A DNA stretch of 6,221 nt from Lachnospiraceae bacterium (GTDB lineage Bacteria > Bacillota_A > Clostridia > Lachnospirales > Lachnospiraceae), in assembly GCA_017958245.1 (NCBI GenBank), contig JAGDDC010000283.1, positions 1 to 6,221 on the forward strand, read 5' to 3'. A program made the position numbers and the translations under genes. Of the stretch, positions 1 to 5,977 are shown in pieces (position 1 is the first letter of the stretch; the number at the start of each line of letters is the position of its first letter). The notes under the pieces were generated by a model. It was not told where the DNA came from, did not search any database, and saw nothing but the letters and a program-made list of their open reading frames with translations.

Positions 1-281
1 TGTTCTATCATCCGATGCATCCCTACACGATAGGACTCATGGAGAGCAAGCCGGTTGTAAACAAGAAGGTCGAGAGACTCTACAACATACCGGGCAACGT
101 TCCCAACCCCATCAACATGCCTGATTATTGCTATTTTAAAGACCGTTGCGACAAATGCGTTGAGAAGTGCTCGGGTCTGTACCCCGACATGCTCAAGATC
201 TCGGATACCCACTTCGTAAGCTGCTACAGGTACGAGGATGAGGCACTCTCGAGAGAAGCGGCCGAAAGGAAGGAGGAATAA
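1..281 (+). CDS. Oligopeptide/dipeptide ABC transporter ATPase, OppD/DppD type (C-terminal tail only)
   Basis: This is the last 93 codons of a peptide-importer ATP-binding subunit; the reading frame is open from base 3 and the start lies outside the window. The visible part is the oligo_HPY domain that follows the nucleotide-binding domain in OppD/DppD and OppF/DppF proteins. It opens with the hallmark HPYT segment (MHPYTIGLM), then a Pro/Asn-rich linker (NIPGNVPNPINMP), then a cysteine block (DYC, DRC, DKC, EKC and VSC). The protein would sit on the cytoplasmic face of the membrane and hydrolyse ATP with its partner to drive import of short peptides. The Walker motifs are not in the window, so catalytic integrity cannot be judged. 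It lies 2 bases upstream of the partner ATPase gene, and its last codons carry that gene's ribosome binding site. Assignment as OppD rather than DppD is not possible from the tail; position before an OppF-type gene makes it the D subunit by inference. Confidence 0.9.
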   Translation, partial: FYHPMHPYTIGLMESKPVVNKKVERLYNIPGNVPNPINMPDYCYFKDRCDKCVEKCSGLYPDMLKISDTHFVSCYRYEDEALSREAAERKEE

Positions 282-283
282 GT

Positions 284-1384
284 ATGGCAAGAGTTATTAT
301 AGACGACACTTATACTCCTTTAGTACACAACCCCGACAACGTGCTCGAGGTCAACAAGCTCAAGAAATACTTTCCCATAAAGGCTGGTCTCATGCAGAGA
401 GTGGTAGGCTACGTCAAGGCAGTTGACGGTGTCACATTCTCGATCAAGCGCGGAACCACCATGGGACTCGTTGGCGAGAGCGGATGCGGCAAGACTACGG
501 TCGGCAAGACCGTGCTCAGGCTCACCGAAAAGTCGGGCGGACAGTGTCTTTTCAACGGCACGGAGCTCCACGACCTCTCCAAGAAGGAAATGATCTCGAT
601 GCGCCCCAAGATCCAGATGATCTTCCAGGATCCTTACGCATCGCTTTCACCGAGACTTCCCGTTGGTGAGATCATCTCGGAGGCTGTAAAGGAGCACAAC
701 ATAGTTCCCGCCGATCAGGTGGACAACCACCTCGAATACATCATGAACGCGTGCGGACTTCAGCCCTACCACAAGGACAGATATCCCCATGAGTTCTCCG
801 GCGGACAGAGACAGCGTATCTGTATCGCAAGATCGCTCGCCCTGAACCCTGAGTTTGTTATCTGCGACGAGCCCGTATCGGCTCTCGATGTTTCGATCCA
901 GGCGCAGATCATCAACCTCCTCATGGATCTTCAGGACAAGTTCAACCTGACATACCTGTTCATTTCCCACGATCTCTCGGTCGTAGAGCATATCTCCGAC
1001 ACGATCGGCGTTATGTACCTCGGAGATCTGGTTGAGTACGGAACGAAGGAAGATATATTCAGGGAGCCTATGCATCCCTATACACAGGCTCTGTTCTCGG
1101 CTATACCGATGCCCGATCCTCATTCGAAGATGAAGAGGATCATCCTCGAGGGAAGCATACCTTCTCCCGCAAATCCTCCCAGCGGATGCAAGTTCCATAC
1201 CCGCTGCAGGAAGTGCATGGAGATATGCAAGACAGAGGCGCCTCTCGTAAGGATCGTCGGCGAGGGACATACATGCGCATGCCACCTCTACAACGATTGC
1301 CCCGAGCTTCACGAGGAGGAAAAGACAGCGACAGCCGAAGCAAAGACAACCGAAGAGCAGACAGCAGCAGTACCTGAGGAGTAA
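284..1384 (+). CDS. Oligopeptide/dipeptide ABC transporter ATPase, OppF/DppF type
   Basis: A complete 366-residue ATP-binding subunit of a peptide importer. Visible motifs are Walker A GESGCGKTT (residues 64-72), Q-loop FQDP (114-117), the signature FSGGQRQR (171-178), Walker B FVICDEP (191-197, catalytic E196), D-loop SALD (199-202) and the switch histidine H229. The oligo_HPY domain follows from HPYT at 264-267, with cysteines C302, C308, C311, C315, C331, C333 and C339. It is therefore expected to be an active ATPase that pairs with the upstream D subunit under a permease dimer. The ATG is chosen because AGGAGG at 271-276 lies 7 bases before it. The protein is longer than the usual 310-330 residues, because of an acidic Thr/Ala/Glu-rich tail (about 343-366) that looks disordered. 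The gene sits between the D subunit (2-base gap) and a small membrane-protein gene (3-base gap), so it should be cotranscribed with both. Opp versus Dpp substrate range cannot be read from an ATPase. Confidence 0.95.
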   Translation: MARVIIDDTYTPLVHNPDNVLEVNKLKKYFPIKAGLMQRVVGYVKAVDGVTFSIKRGTTMGLVGESGCGKTTVGKTVLRLTEKSGGQCLFNGTELHDLSKKEMISMRPKIQMIFQDPYASLSPRLPVGEIISEAVKEHNIVPADQVDNHLEYIMNACGLQPYHKDRYPHEFSGGQRQRICIARSLALNPEFVICDEPVSALDVSIQAQIINLLMDLQDKFNLTYLFISHDLSVVEHISDTIGVMYLGDLVEYGTKEDIFREPMHPYTQALFSAIPMPDPHSKMKRIILEGSIPSPANPPSGCKFHTRCRKCMEICKTEAPLVRIVGEGHTCACHLYNDCPELHEEEKTATAEAKTTEEQTAAVPEE

Positions 1385-1387
1385 GCC

Positions 1388-1696
1388 ATGGCAAGAAAGA
1401 CCTATGACGACGACGACGGACGCACCATCGTGAGCATGGACGTCGACGGGATGCCGGATTTCGGTTTTCGGAGCAGGATCGTTCCGAGATCAAAGACCAG
1501 ACCGAAGATCGACGAGAACGGCAACGAGATCCCGGCGGATATGTTAAATGAGCATCAGGAGCAGTCTGAGCCCCTGACAAAGAGAGAGATGCGAGGCGCT
1601 ATCTTCTCCGCAACGCTTGCGGGCCTTGTGGTCGCATTGGTCATGTCTGCAGGCCTCATACTGTTCACTCTGTTCTGTACAGAGATATGGTTCTGA
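1388..1696 (+). CDS. Small one-pass membrane protein at the end of the peptide-transporter operon, function unknown
   Basis: A 102-residue protein that I do not recognise. The first 70 residues are hydrophilic, with an Asp run near the start (DDDD at 7-10), a basic patch (R28-K40) and an acidic/Gln stretch around 51-62. One clear hydrophobic helix spans about residues 71-98 (AIFSATLAGLVVALVMSAG then ILFTLF), ending only a few residues before the C-terminus. No signal peptide is visible. The basic residues K65, R66 and R69 just before the helix suggest a cytoplasmic N-terminus and a tail-anchored topology. The ATG is supported by GAGGAG at 1376-1381, inside the end of the upstream ATPase gene, with a 6-base spacer. 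The gene follows that ATPase by 3 bases and is the last gene before the terminator at 1703-1741, so cotranscription is likely. A role with the transporter is only a guess from position. Coding status rests on the ribosome binding site, tight spacing and a coherent membrane helix. Confidence 0.7.
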   Translation: MARKTYDDDDGRTIVSMDVDGMPDFGFRSRIVPRSKTRPKIDENGNEIPADMLNEHQEQSEPLTKREMRGAIFSATLAGLVVALVMSAGLILFTLFCTEIWF

Positions 1697-1702
1697 CAGG
1701 AA

Positions 1703-1741
1703 AAAACCCTGCCATGCCGGTTCACGGCATGACAGGGTTTT
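1703..1741. terminator. Bidirectional intrinsic terminator between convergent operons
   Basis: Arms at 1703-1719 and 1725-1741 form a 17-bp stem around a 5-base loop (GTTCA). Reading plus, there is one C-A mismatch and the tail is TTTTCTTT. Reading minus, the same position becomes a G-U pair, so the stem is fully paired, and it is followed by six T residues. The hairpin begins 7 bases after the small membrane-protein gene and lies 23 bases beyond the minus-strand stop, so it serves both units. Confidence 0.9.
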
Positions 1742-1763
1742 CTTTGTATGTACAGTCTGTGTA

Positions 1764-2567
1764 TCAGAAGAAATCGTAACTGATGATCTTTCCCTCGGCG
1801 TCTGTGAGCAGCATGAAAGGCTGCCAGTCGCTCTCAAATCTTGCGGCTGCGATCACCACGGTATCAACGCCGTTTGAGTCTGTCGGATAGCATGAAACAT
1901 CATCGAGCTCGATGAACTTGCCAAGCTTCTGAAGGAGCCCGGTCGTCATCCTTATGTCCTCAAGCACAGAGATTTCCGCGATGCTTTCCGCCAGATCGGC
2001 ATCTCCGTACTCCTTGATGGCAGTCGCTCCGCCATTTTCACTGTAGGTTTTCATGAAGGACTCCGCGAGGCTCTTGCACTCTGCGGCTTTGCTCTCTGCG
2101 ACCTCCCCGGTGATCCTAAAATTCCCCGCTCCGACGCCCGTTGCGGAGAGCATGTAGGGAAAAGTCTTGAATTTCTGGAGAGAGTAGTATTTCTTTTTCC
2201 CTTCGTTATCTACGGTTATGAAGACTCCGTCCTCGACCGAGGTGTCTTCGTATATCGTAAAGACGAACTTGTCGCCGATCTTCACGACTATCTTGTCCCC
2301 GTCTGAAGTCTGCTCGAACATGTGCGATTTGATGGCACCTTTGCCTCTTGTGAGTGTCTTGTAGACTTCATAGCGGTTGTAAGGGTGTATGAGATAGGTC
2401 TCTCCCTTGTACTCCGCCGTCATGGGGATGGTGCACGTCCCCGGGGCGGCGTACAGCTCGAAGTTTTCTCCGTAGTGGTTCGTGCTGTAACTGTAGCTCA
2501 AAAGGAAGATCAGCACTCCGATCGCCACGGCCAGAAGCGATCCTCCTATGATCAAAGCTTTTTTCAT
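1764..2567 (-). CDS. Membrane-anchored extracytoplasmic protein of unknown function, possible NTF2/DUF3887-like C-terminal domain
   Basis: A 267-residue protein with a short N-terminal basic start (MKK) and a hydrophobic helix at about residues 5-24. This fits a signal peptide or an uncleaved anchor; there is no lipobox cysteine. The following part (about 30-155) is rich in alternating hydrophobic and polar strands (for example DKIVVKIGDKFVFTIYED at 91-108) and should be outside the membrane. Residues about 160-267 run helix, helix, then strands: LAESFMKTY, a helical stretch, LLQKLGKFIELDDV, VVIAARFESDW, and a final EGKIISYDFF. That order resembles the NTF2-like DUF3887 domain, but this is a pattern impression, not a proven match. 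Three cysteines (C45, C164, C226) are present. The ATG is supported by GAGGAA (minus strand, 2574-2579) with a 6-base spacer. The gene starts 3 bases after the stop of the GH13 gene, so it is almost certainly cotranscribed and translationally close-coupled. No enzyme motif is visible. Confidence 0.8.
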   Translation of the reverse strand: MKKALIIGGSLLAVAIGVLIFLLSYSYSTNHYGENFELYAAPGTCTIPMTAEYKGETYLIHPYNRYEVYKTLTRGKGAIKSHMFEQTSDGDKIVVKIGDKFVFTIYEDTSVEDGVFITVDNEGKKKYYSLQKFKTFPYMLSATGVGAGNFRITGEVAESKAAECKSLAESFMKTYSENGGATAIKEYGDADLAESIAEISVLEDIRMTTGLLQKLGKFIELDDVSCYPTDSNGVDTVVIAAARFESDWQPFMLLTDAEGKIISYDFF

Positions 2568-2570
2568 ATA

Positions 2571-4322
2571 TCATTCCTCGTCTTTCTCGCCCGCGACTGC
2601 GGACAGTTTCGCCGGCCTCACTTTGTAGACCCTCGCCTCAAAAGGCTTGAGGGTGAGGATCTTTGAGTACGGCTCGATCTCGTGGGTCCCCAGTATGCAG
2701 TGACCCTTCTTGTACGGGCAGCCCGAGAGATCCGCGGTCGCGACTTTCTTTGTCATGTTGACGACGATCAGGAGCTGCCTGTCCTCAAACTTCCTCAGAT
2801 AGCTTATGACTGACGGGTTCTTTTCGTCCATCATGTCAAATGACCCGTACACAAGCTCTCTGTGCAGCTTTCTGAGCCTAATGAGCTGCTTGTAGAAATC
2901 TATTATGGAGTTTTTGCGCCTTAAGTCGTCCTTTACGTTTATCTGTTTGTAGTTGGGGTTCAGCTTGATCCATGGCTCGTGCTCCGAGAAGCCCGCGAAG
3001 CGTTCCGAACTCCACTGCATGGGCGTCCTCGCGTTGTCCCTGCTCATCTTTGTGATGATCTTTCTCGCAAAGATCGCGGGTAGGTGCATCATGTCCTGGA
3101 GTACCTCGTAGTCGTTGATAGCCTCAAAGTCCTTCCACTCCGTGGGGTCAAGCGCACAGTTTGTCATGCCGATTTCTTCGCCCTGATATATAAAGGGCGT
3201 GCCGCGGAGCGTGAGGTTTAAGAGCGCGAGAGCCTTGGCGGACTCTCTGCGGTAGACCTTGTCGTCTCCGAATCGTGAGACCTGACGCGGCTGATCGTGG
3301 TTTGAAAGGTAGTTGCCAAGCCATCCGCCTTCTCTTTCGATCCCCTCCTGCCAGTGTTTCAGGATCTTCTTGAAGCCCGAGACGTTCCAGTGGTAGAACT
3401 TCCTGAAATCGAACTTTCCGAGCTTCCCGCAGCCTATCAGTGCCAGATCGAACTGGAACATCATGGAGATCTCTTCGTTCTCGGGGCGTGTGTAGGATGA
3501 GAGCTCCTCGAGGGGAGTCACCATGCCCTCGCCTATGGTTATGCAGTTGTACTTGCTTATCACCTCGCGGTTCATCTCTTTTAAGTACTCGTGAGACAGG
3601 GGGAGGCTTACTATCTGCTCGAACGGGAAGGCAAGCGATCTGCCGTTTCCTGCGTCCGGGAGCCCCGGAGCCTTTGAGATCACGTTGATGACGTCCATCC
3701 TGAAGCCCGCGACGCCCTTGTCGAGCCAGAACTTCATGATGTTGTGGACGCCCTTGCGGACCTTCTCGTTCTCCCAGTTCAGGTCGCACTGGTTCGGCGT
3801 GAACATGGTGAGGTAGAACTGGCCCGAGCGCTCGTCGTACTGCCATGCGCTCCCGCCGAAAGCCGACATCCAGTCATTTGGCGGTATGAGACCGTTCGTG
3901 ACCGGGAGCGTGGTGCCCGGATAGTCGGCAGCAGGCCGTCCGTCCCTGAAGAAATAGTAGTCGCGGTAGGGGGAGGACGGGTCGCTTATGGCTTCCTTAA
4001 ACCAGTCGTGGCAGTCTGAGGTGTGATTGGCCACAAGGTCCATGATGATACCGATGTTCCTTGACTTCGCCTCCTCGAGGAGGTTGTCGAAGTCCTCCAT
4101 GGTCCCGTATTCGGGGTTTATGGAATAGTAATCGTCTATATCGTAGCCGTAGTCGCGGTTGTGCGTCGCGTACACGGGTGAGAGCCAGATCAGATCGACG
4201 CCGAGTTTCTTTATATAGTCGAGCTTCGAGATGATGCCGGGTATGTCTCCTATGCCGTCTGCGTTGCTGTCACAGAAGGATCTGGGCCATATCTGGTAGA
4301 TCACTTTGTCTTTAAAATCCAT
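2571..4322 (-). CDS. GH13 alpha-glucosidase, oligo-1,6-glucosidase type
   Basis: A 583-residue cytoplasmic glycoside hydrolase of family 13 with no signal peptide. Motifs occur in the expected order: a calcium-loop pattern DSNADGIGD (18-26), region I DLVANH (95-100), region II GFRMDV with nucleophile D210, region III GEG with acid/base E265, region IV NHDQ with D343, and QGEEIGM (380-386). RTPMQW (432-437) is also typical of the alpha-glucosidase branch. The catalytic triad is intact. Val211 directly after the nucleophile is associated in this branch with activity on alpha-1,6 bonds (oligo-1,6-glucosidase, dextran glucosidase, trehalose-6-phosphate hydrolase), while Ala or Thr is usual in alpha-1,4 enzymes. 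So isomalto-oligosaccharide cleavage is the best guess. The subfamily motif QPDLN is changed to QCDLN (178-182). The frame is open upstream to 4577, but I chose the ATG at 4322: GGAGG at 4328-4332 lies 5 bases before it and a TATAAT box lies just upstream. A weaker ATG is at 4334. The gene heads a two-gene unit with the membrane-anchored protein. Confidence 0.93.
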   Translation of the reverse strand: MDFKDKVIYQIWPRSFCDSNADGIGDIPGIISKLDYIKKLGVDLIWLSPVYATHNRDYGYDIDDYYSINPEYGTMEDFDNLLEEAKSRNIGIIMDLVANHTSDCHDWFKEAISDPSSPYRDYYFFRDGRPAADYPGTTLPVTNGLIPPNDWMSAFGGSAWQYDERSGQFYLTMFTPNQCDLNWENEKVRKGVHNIMKFWLDKGVAGFRMDVINVISKAPGLPDAGNGRSLAFPFEQIVSLPLSHEYLKEMNREVISKYNCITIGEGMVTPLEELSSYTRPENEEISMMFQFDLALIGCGKLGKFDFRKFYHWNVSGFKKILKHWQEGIEREGGWLGNYLSNHDQPRQVSRFGDDKVYRRESAKALALLNLTLRGTPFIYQGEEIGMTNCALDPTEWKDFEAINDYEVLQDMMHLPAIFARKIITKMSRDNARTPMQWSSERFAGFSEHEPWIKLNPNYKQINVKDDLRRKNSIIDFYKQLIRLRKLHRELVYGSFDMMDEKNPSVISYLRKFEDRQLLIVVNMTKKVATADLSGCPYKKGHCILGTHEIEPYSKILTLKPFEARVYKVRPAKLSAVAGEKDEE

Positions 4323-4327
4323 GGCTG

Positions 4328-4332
4328 CCTCC
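4328..4332 (-). promoter_or_regulatory. Ribosome binding site that sets the GH13 start
   Basis: GGAGG on the minus strand, 5 bases before the ATG at 4322. It argues against an upstream start: the ATG at 4334 overlaps this element and would leave it inside the coding region, and the far upstream ATG at 4577 lies before the promoter. Confidence 0.75.
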
Positions 4333-4347
4333 ATAACCGTTTTCCTA

Positions 4348-4356
4348 ATTATATCA
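4348..4356 (-). promoter_or_regulatory. Extended -10 promoter of the GH13 operon
   Basis: The minus strand reads TGATATAAT, a consensus -10 box (4348-4353) with the TG extension. No good -35 is seen at 16-18 bases, which an extended -10 can tolerate. A transcript starting near 4340 would have a leader of about 18 bases carrying the ribosome binding site, fitting the start at 4322. No catabolite-response-like operator was recognised nearby. Confidence 0.65.
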
Positions 4357-4490
4357 CAATACAAAAGATTGATATACTGAAAATTACCAATTTGTGTAGA
4401 ACGATCGGGGGTTTCGGGCTTCCTTTTTTGGAACAATGTTAAATTTGTAAAAGAAAGTTGTGAATTTGTACCGAAAAAGTATCCGTGACA

Positions 4491-4499
4491 TGCGATAAT
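4491..4499 (+). promoter_or_regulatory. Candidate extended -10 promoter of the 169-residue protein gene
   Basis: TGCGATAAT resembles an extended -10 (5 of 6 to TATAAT, with TG one base upstream). No convincing -35 lies at 16-18 bases; TTGTAC at 4466-4471 is 22 bases away, which is too far. Transcription would begin near 4506 and leave a leader of about 44 bases with AAAGGAAGG at 4533-4541 before the ATG at 4550. Confidence 0.4.
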
Positions 4500-4549
4500 C
4501 ATACCAAAGGGAGTATATGTAAAAAGTAATTGAAAGGAAGGTACCAAGG

Positions 4550-5059
4550 ATGTTGAGCGATATTGCAAGACGTACAATCAACGAATCAGGCTCGGTGCGT
4601 ATTTGCATTGACTCATATGACTCGGGAAACATGTCCGGCAGGATCTACGAAGGGTATTCGGAAGAGCCCGTCGCATTTTCAAATGTAGTTGCATTGCTTA
4701 AGCAATTGGATGTCATATATGATTCAAGCGATTATCCCCAGGCGAGCATGAGGCAGAGAAGCTTCGGTTCGAAGAAGTCAAAGGACAATCAGACAGTCAG
4801 AGAGCACGTTGAGAAAGAACTTGTGAAGCCCACAGCCATCATGACGAACGTTCGCGGAAAGATAGCAACCTTCCGTGTGAAGGTCATGTTCAGACAGAAC
4901 GCCAGCTGGCAGGGCAACGTGACCTGGGTTGAGAAGGGCATCGAGGAGAGTTTCAGAAGCGCCTTGGAGCTGATCATGCTCATGGATTCCTCATTTGCAA
5001 AGGAGAGCAGAGCAGAGAAGACAGGCAGCGACACAGAGTTCTTCGCTCAGGCAAGATAA
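4550..5059 (+). CDS. Conserved-looking soluble protein of unknown function
   Basis: A 169-residue protein without a signal peptide or membrane helix, so probably cytoplasmic. I do not recognise a named domain. It has an N-terminal beta-like part (SVRICIDSY, then MSGRIYEGY), a helix at about 43-54 (FSNVVALLKQLDV), a polar basic linker at about 64-92 (MRQRSFGSKKSKDN), and a compact C-terminal part. The last contains a strand ATFRVKVMFRQNASWQGNVTWVE (106-128, in two pieces), then a helix FRSALELIMLMDSSF (135-149). The Phe-Arg-Gln-Asn-Ala-Ser-Trp-Gln-Gly run and the FRSALELI helix look like conserved motifs, and my impression is that similar sequences occur in clostridial proteins of unknown function. 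The start is supported by AAAGGAAGG at 4533-4541 with an 8-base spacer. It is a single-gene unit with a promoter of its own and a strong terminator at 5073-5104, divergent from the GH13 operon. A regulatory or small-ligand role is possible but unsupported. Confidence 0.85.
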   Translation: MLSDIARRTINESGSVRICIDSYDSGNMSGRIYEGYSEEPVAFSNVVALLKQLDVIYDSSDYPQASMRQRSFGSKKSKDNQTVREHVEKELVKPTAIMTNVRGKIATFRVKVMFRQNASWQGNVTWVEKGIEESFRSALELIMLMDSSFAKESRAEKTGSDTEFFAQAR

Positions 5060-5072
5060 GTAAAGACCACGT

Positions 5073-5104
5073 AAGATGGATGCTTTGGCATCCATCTTCT
5101 TTTT
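5073..5104 (+). terminator. Intrinsic terminator of the 169-residue protein gene
   Basis: A perfect 11-bp stem, AAGATGGATGC (5073-5083) with GCATCCATCTT (5088-5098), closes a TTTG loop and is followed by CTTTTT. It begins 14 bases after the stop codon. Confidence 0.92.
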
Positions 5105-5163
5105 GCGCTGTAAACGAGTGCTCTCAGCCGAACGAAGTCCGCGAGATGCGCAATATGGGGGGC

Positions 5164-5191
5164 TTTACTTTTTTGAAAAAGATAGTACAAT
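5164..5191 (+). promoter_or_regulatory. Probable vegetative promoter of the PAP2 gene
   Basis: TTTACT (5164-5169, 4 of 6 to TTGACA) and TACAAT (5186-5191, 5 of 6 to TATAAT) are separated by 16 bases. The location between a strong terminator and the PAP2 ATG fits, with a start near 5198 and a leader of about 41 bases. TTGAAA at 5173-5178 is too close to TACAAT to be its -35. Confidence 0.5.
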
Positions 5192-5238
5192 AGATAGACA
5201 GGGAAAAAGAGGAGGCTTCAGACTCCGGGGGATATGAA

Positions 5239-5937
5239 ATGAAAGTCAGGAACAGGATAAACAGAATAGCACAGGCCGTGTACAGCGTGGTACCGCGTAA
5301 CACCATTATCCCGCTGTGCCTTGTCGCGCTCGCAAACCTCGCCGCTTACACGGGGGCGAGAGTCATCAACCTCATTGCGGACAGGTCCTATGTCAACATG
5401 ACGACCTCGATCGACATGGGTATGCCTGTGATACCGTTTTTTTCGATCATATATGTGATCGCCTTCCCCTTCTGGGTGGGGACATACATATATGTGAGCC
5501 GTATGAGCGATGAGAAGTGCTACAGGCTCGCCACGGCGGATATCGCGGGCAAACTGCTGTGCGGTCTGGTATTCATCATACTGCCCACGCAGAATGTGAG
5601 ACCGGTGGTCGAGTCGACGGATTTCTCGTCATGGCTTTTGAACGTGATATATTTCTTCGACCTGCCGAACAACCTCTTCCCGTCGATCCACTGCCTAAAG
5701 AGCTGGCTGTGCTTCGCTGCGGTTAGGGATGAGCAGAAGGTTCCCATGTGGTTTAAGGGATTCTCGTTCGTACTCGCAGTGCTCATCTGCGTATCGACGC
5801 TGTACACCAAGCAGCATGTGGCTGCGGATGCGCTCGCAGGCGTGTTCATAGCGGAGATGTTCTGGCAGCTGGCGCCGGTGCTCGGATTCAAGAAGGTGTA
5901 CCTGTCGCTGAACGAGATCATCAATCTGCCGAGATGA
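5239..5937 (+). CDS. PAP2-superfamily membrane phosphatase (PAP2_3/Aur1-like group)
   Basis: A 232-residue integral membrane protein with hydrophobic stretches near residues 22-42, 64-86, 103-117, 172-189 and 196-214. The PAP2 signatures are present: LPTQNVRP (115-122) for motif 1, FPSIHC (147-152) for motif 2, and the TKQHVAADALAG block (190-201) for motif 3, with catalytic H193 and D197 and support from H151. The lysine of the classical KxxxxxxRP is absent (I114), as I would expect for the FPT-RP branch of the family, in which the FPSxHC and TKQH motifs are common. The enzyme should remove or transfer a phosphate-linked group on a lipid phosphate at the outer membrane face; the substrate (undecaprenyl diphosphate, phosphatidate or other) cannot be read. 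The ATG is supported by GGGGGA (5227-5232) with a 6-base spacer. The gene is alone, with a promoter before it and a long hairpin after it. The basic N-terminus (KVRNRINR) suits a cytoplasmic end. Confidence 0.88.
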   Translation: MKVRNRINRIAQAVYSVVPRNTIIPLCLVALANLAAYTGARVINLIADRSYVNMTTSIDMGMPVIPFFSIIYVIAFPFWVGTYIYVSRMSDEKCYRLATADIAGKLLCGLVFIILPTQNVRPVVESTDFSSWLLNVIYFFDLPNNLFPSIHCLKSWLCFAAVRDEQKVPMWFKGFSFVLAVLICVSTLYTKQHVAADALAGVFIAEMFWQLAPVLGFKKVYLSLNEIINLPR

Positions 5938-5977
5938 GACGAGTGTGTGAGAGTTTTTTTGTAAATGAGATATCCTA

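Larger units (their letters stand above)
4323..4549. other. AT-rich divergent intergenic region
   Basis: These 227 bases separate the GH13 gene (leftward) from the 169-residue protein gene (rightward) and hold a promoter for each. The motif AATTTGT occurs three times in the same orientation, at 4389-4395, 4442-4448 and 4463-4469; the last two are 21 bases apart, about two helical turns. A GC-rich island at 4400-4423 interrupts the AT-rich sequence. I see no gene or RNA here. Confidence 0.6.

Noticed and set aside
15..1080. Direct repeat ATGCATCCCTA at 15-25 and 1070-1080
   Set aside because: Both copies encode the MHPYT motif of the two paralogous ATPases, so it reflects gene homology and not a mobile repeat.
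647..1312. Long open frame on the minus strand opposite the OppF-type ATPase gene (221 codons)
   Set aside because: The plus frame has every ABC ATPase motif in order. The antisense frame has no recognisable domain and is explained by the GC-rich codon pattern of the true gene.
3148..3846. Minus-strand open frame of 232 codons inside the GH13 gene in another frame
   Set aside because: The overlapping GH13 frame contains intact catalytic motifs. The alternative product is Arg/Pro/His-rich with no domain, as expected of an out-of-frame reading.
4407..4429. Terminator-like GGGGG-loop-CTTCC followed by TTTTTT on the plus strand
   Set aside because: The stem is only 5 bp with two G-U pairs, and no plus-strand gene ends upstream of it.
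4323..4577. N-terminal extension of 85 residues for the GH13 protein
   Set aside because: The extension spans the promoter and AT-rich intergenic sequence, overlaps the divergent gene start, and adds nothing found in GH13 enzymes; a strong ribosome binding site marks the start at 4322.
5954..5960. Run of seven T residues after the PAP2 gene as a terminator
   Set aside because: I find no hairpin immediately before it; the better hairpin is at 5986-6027.
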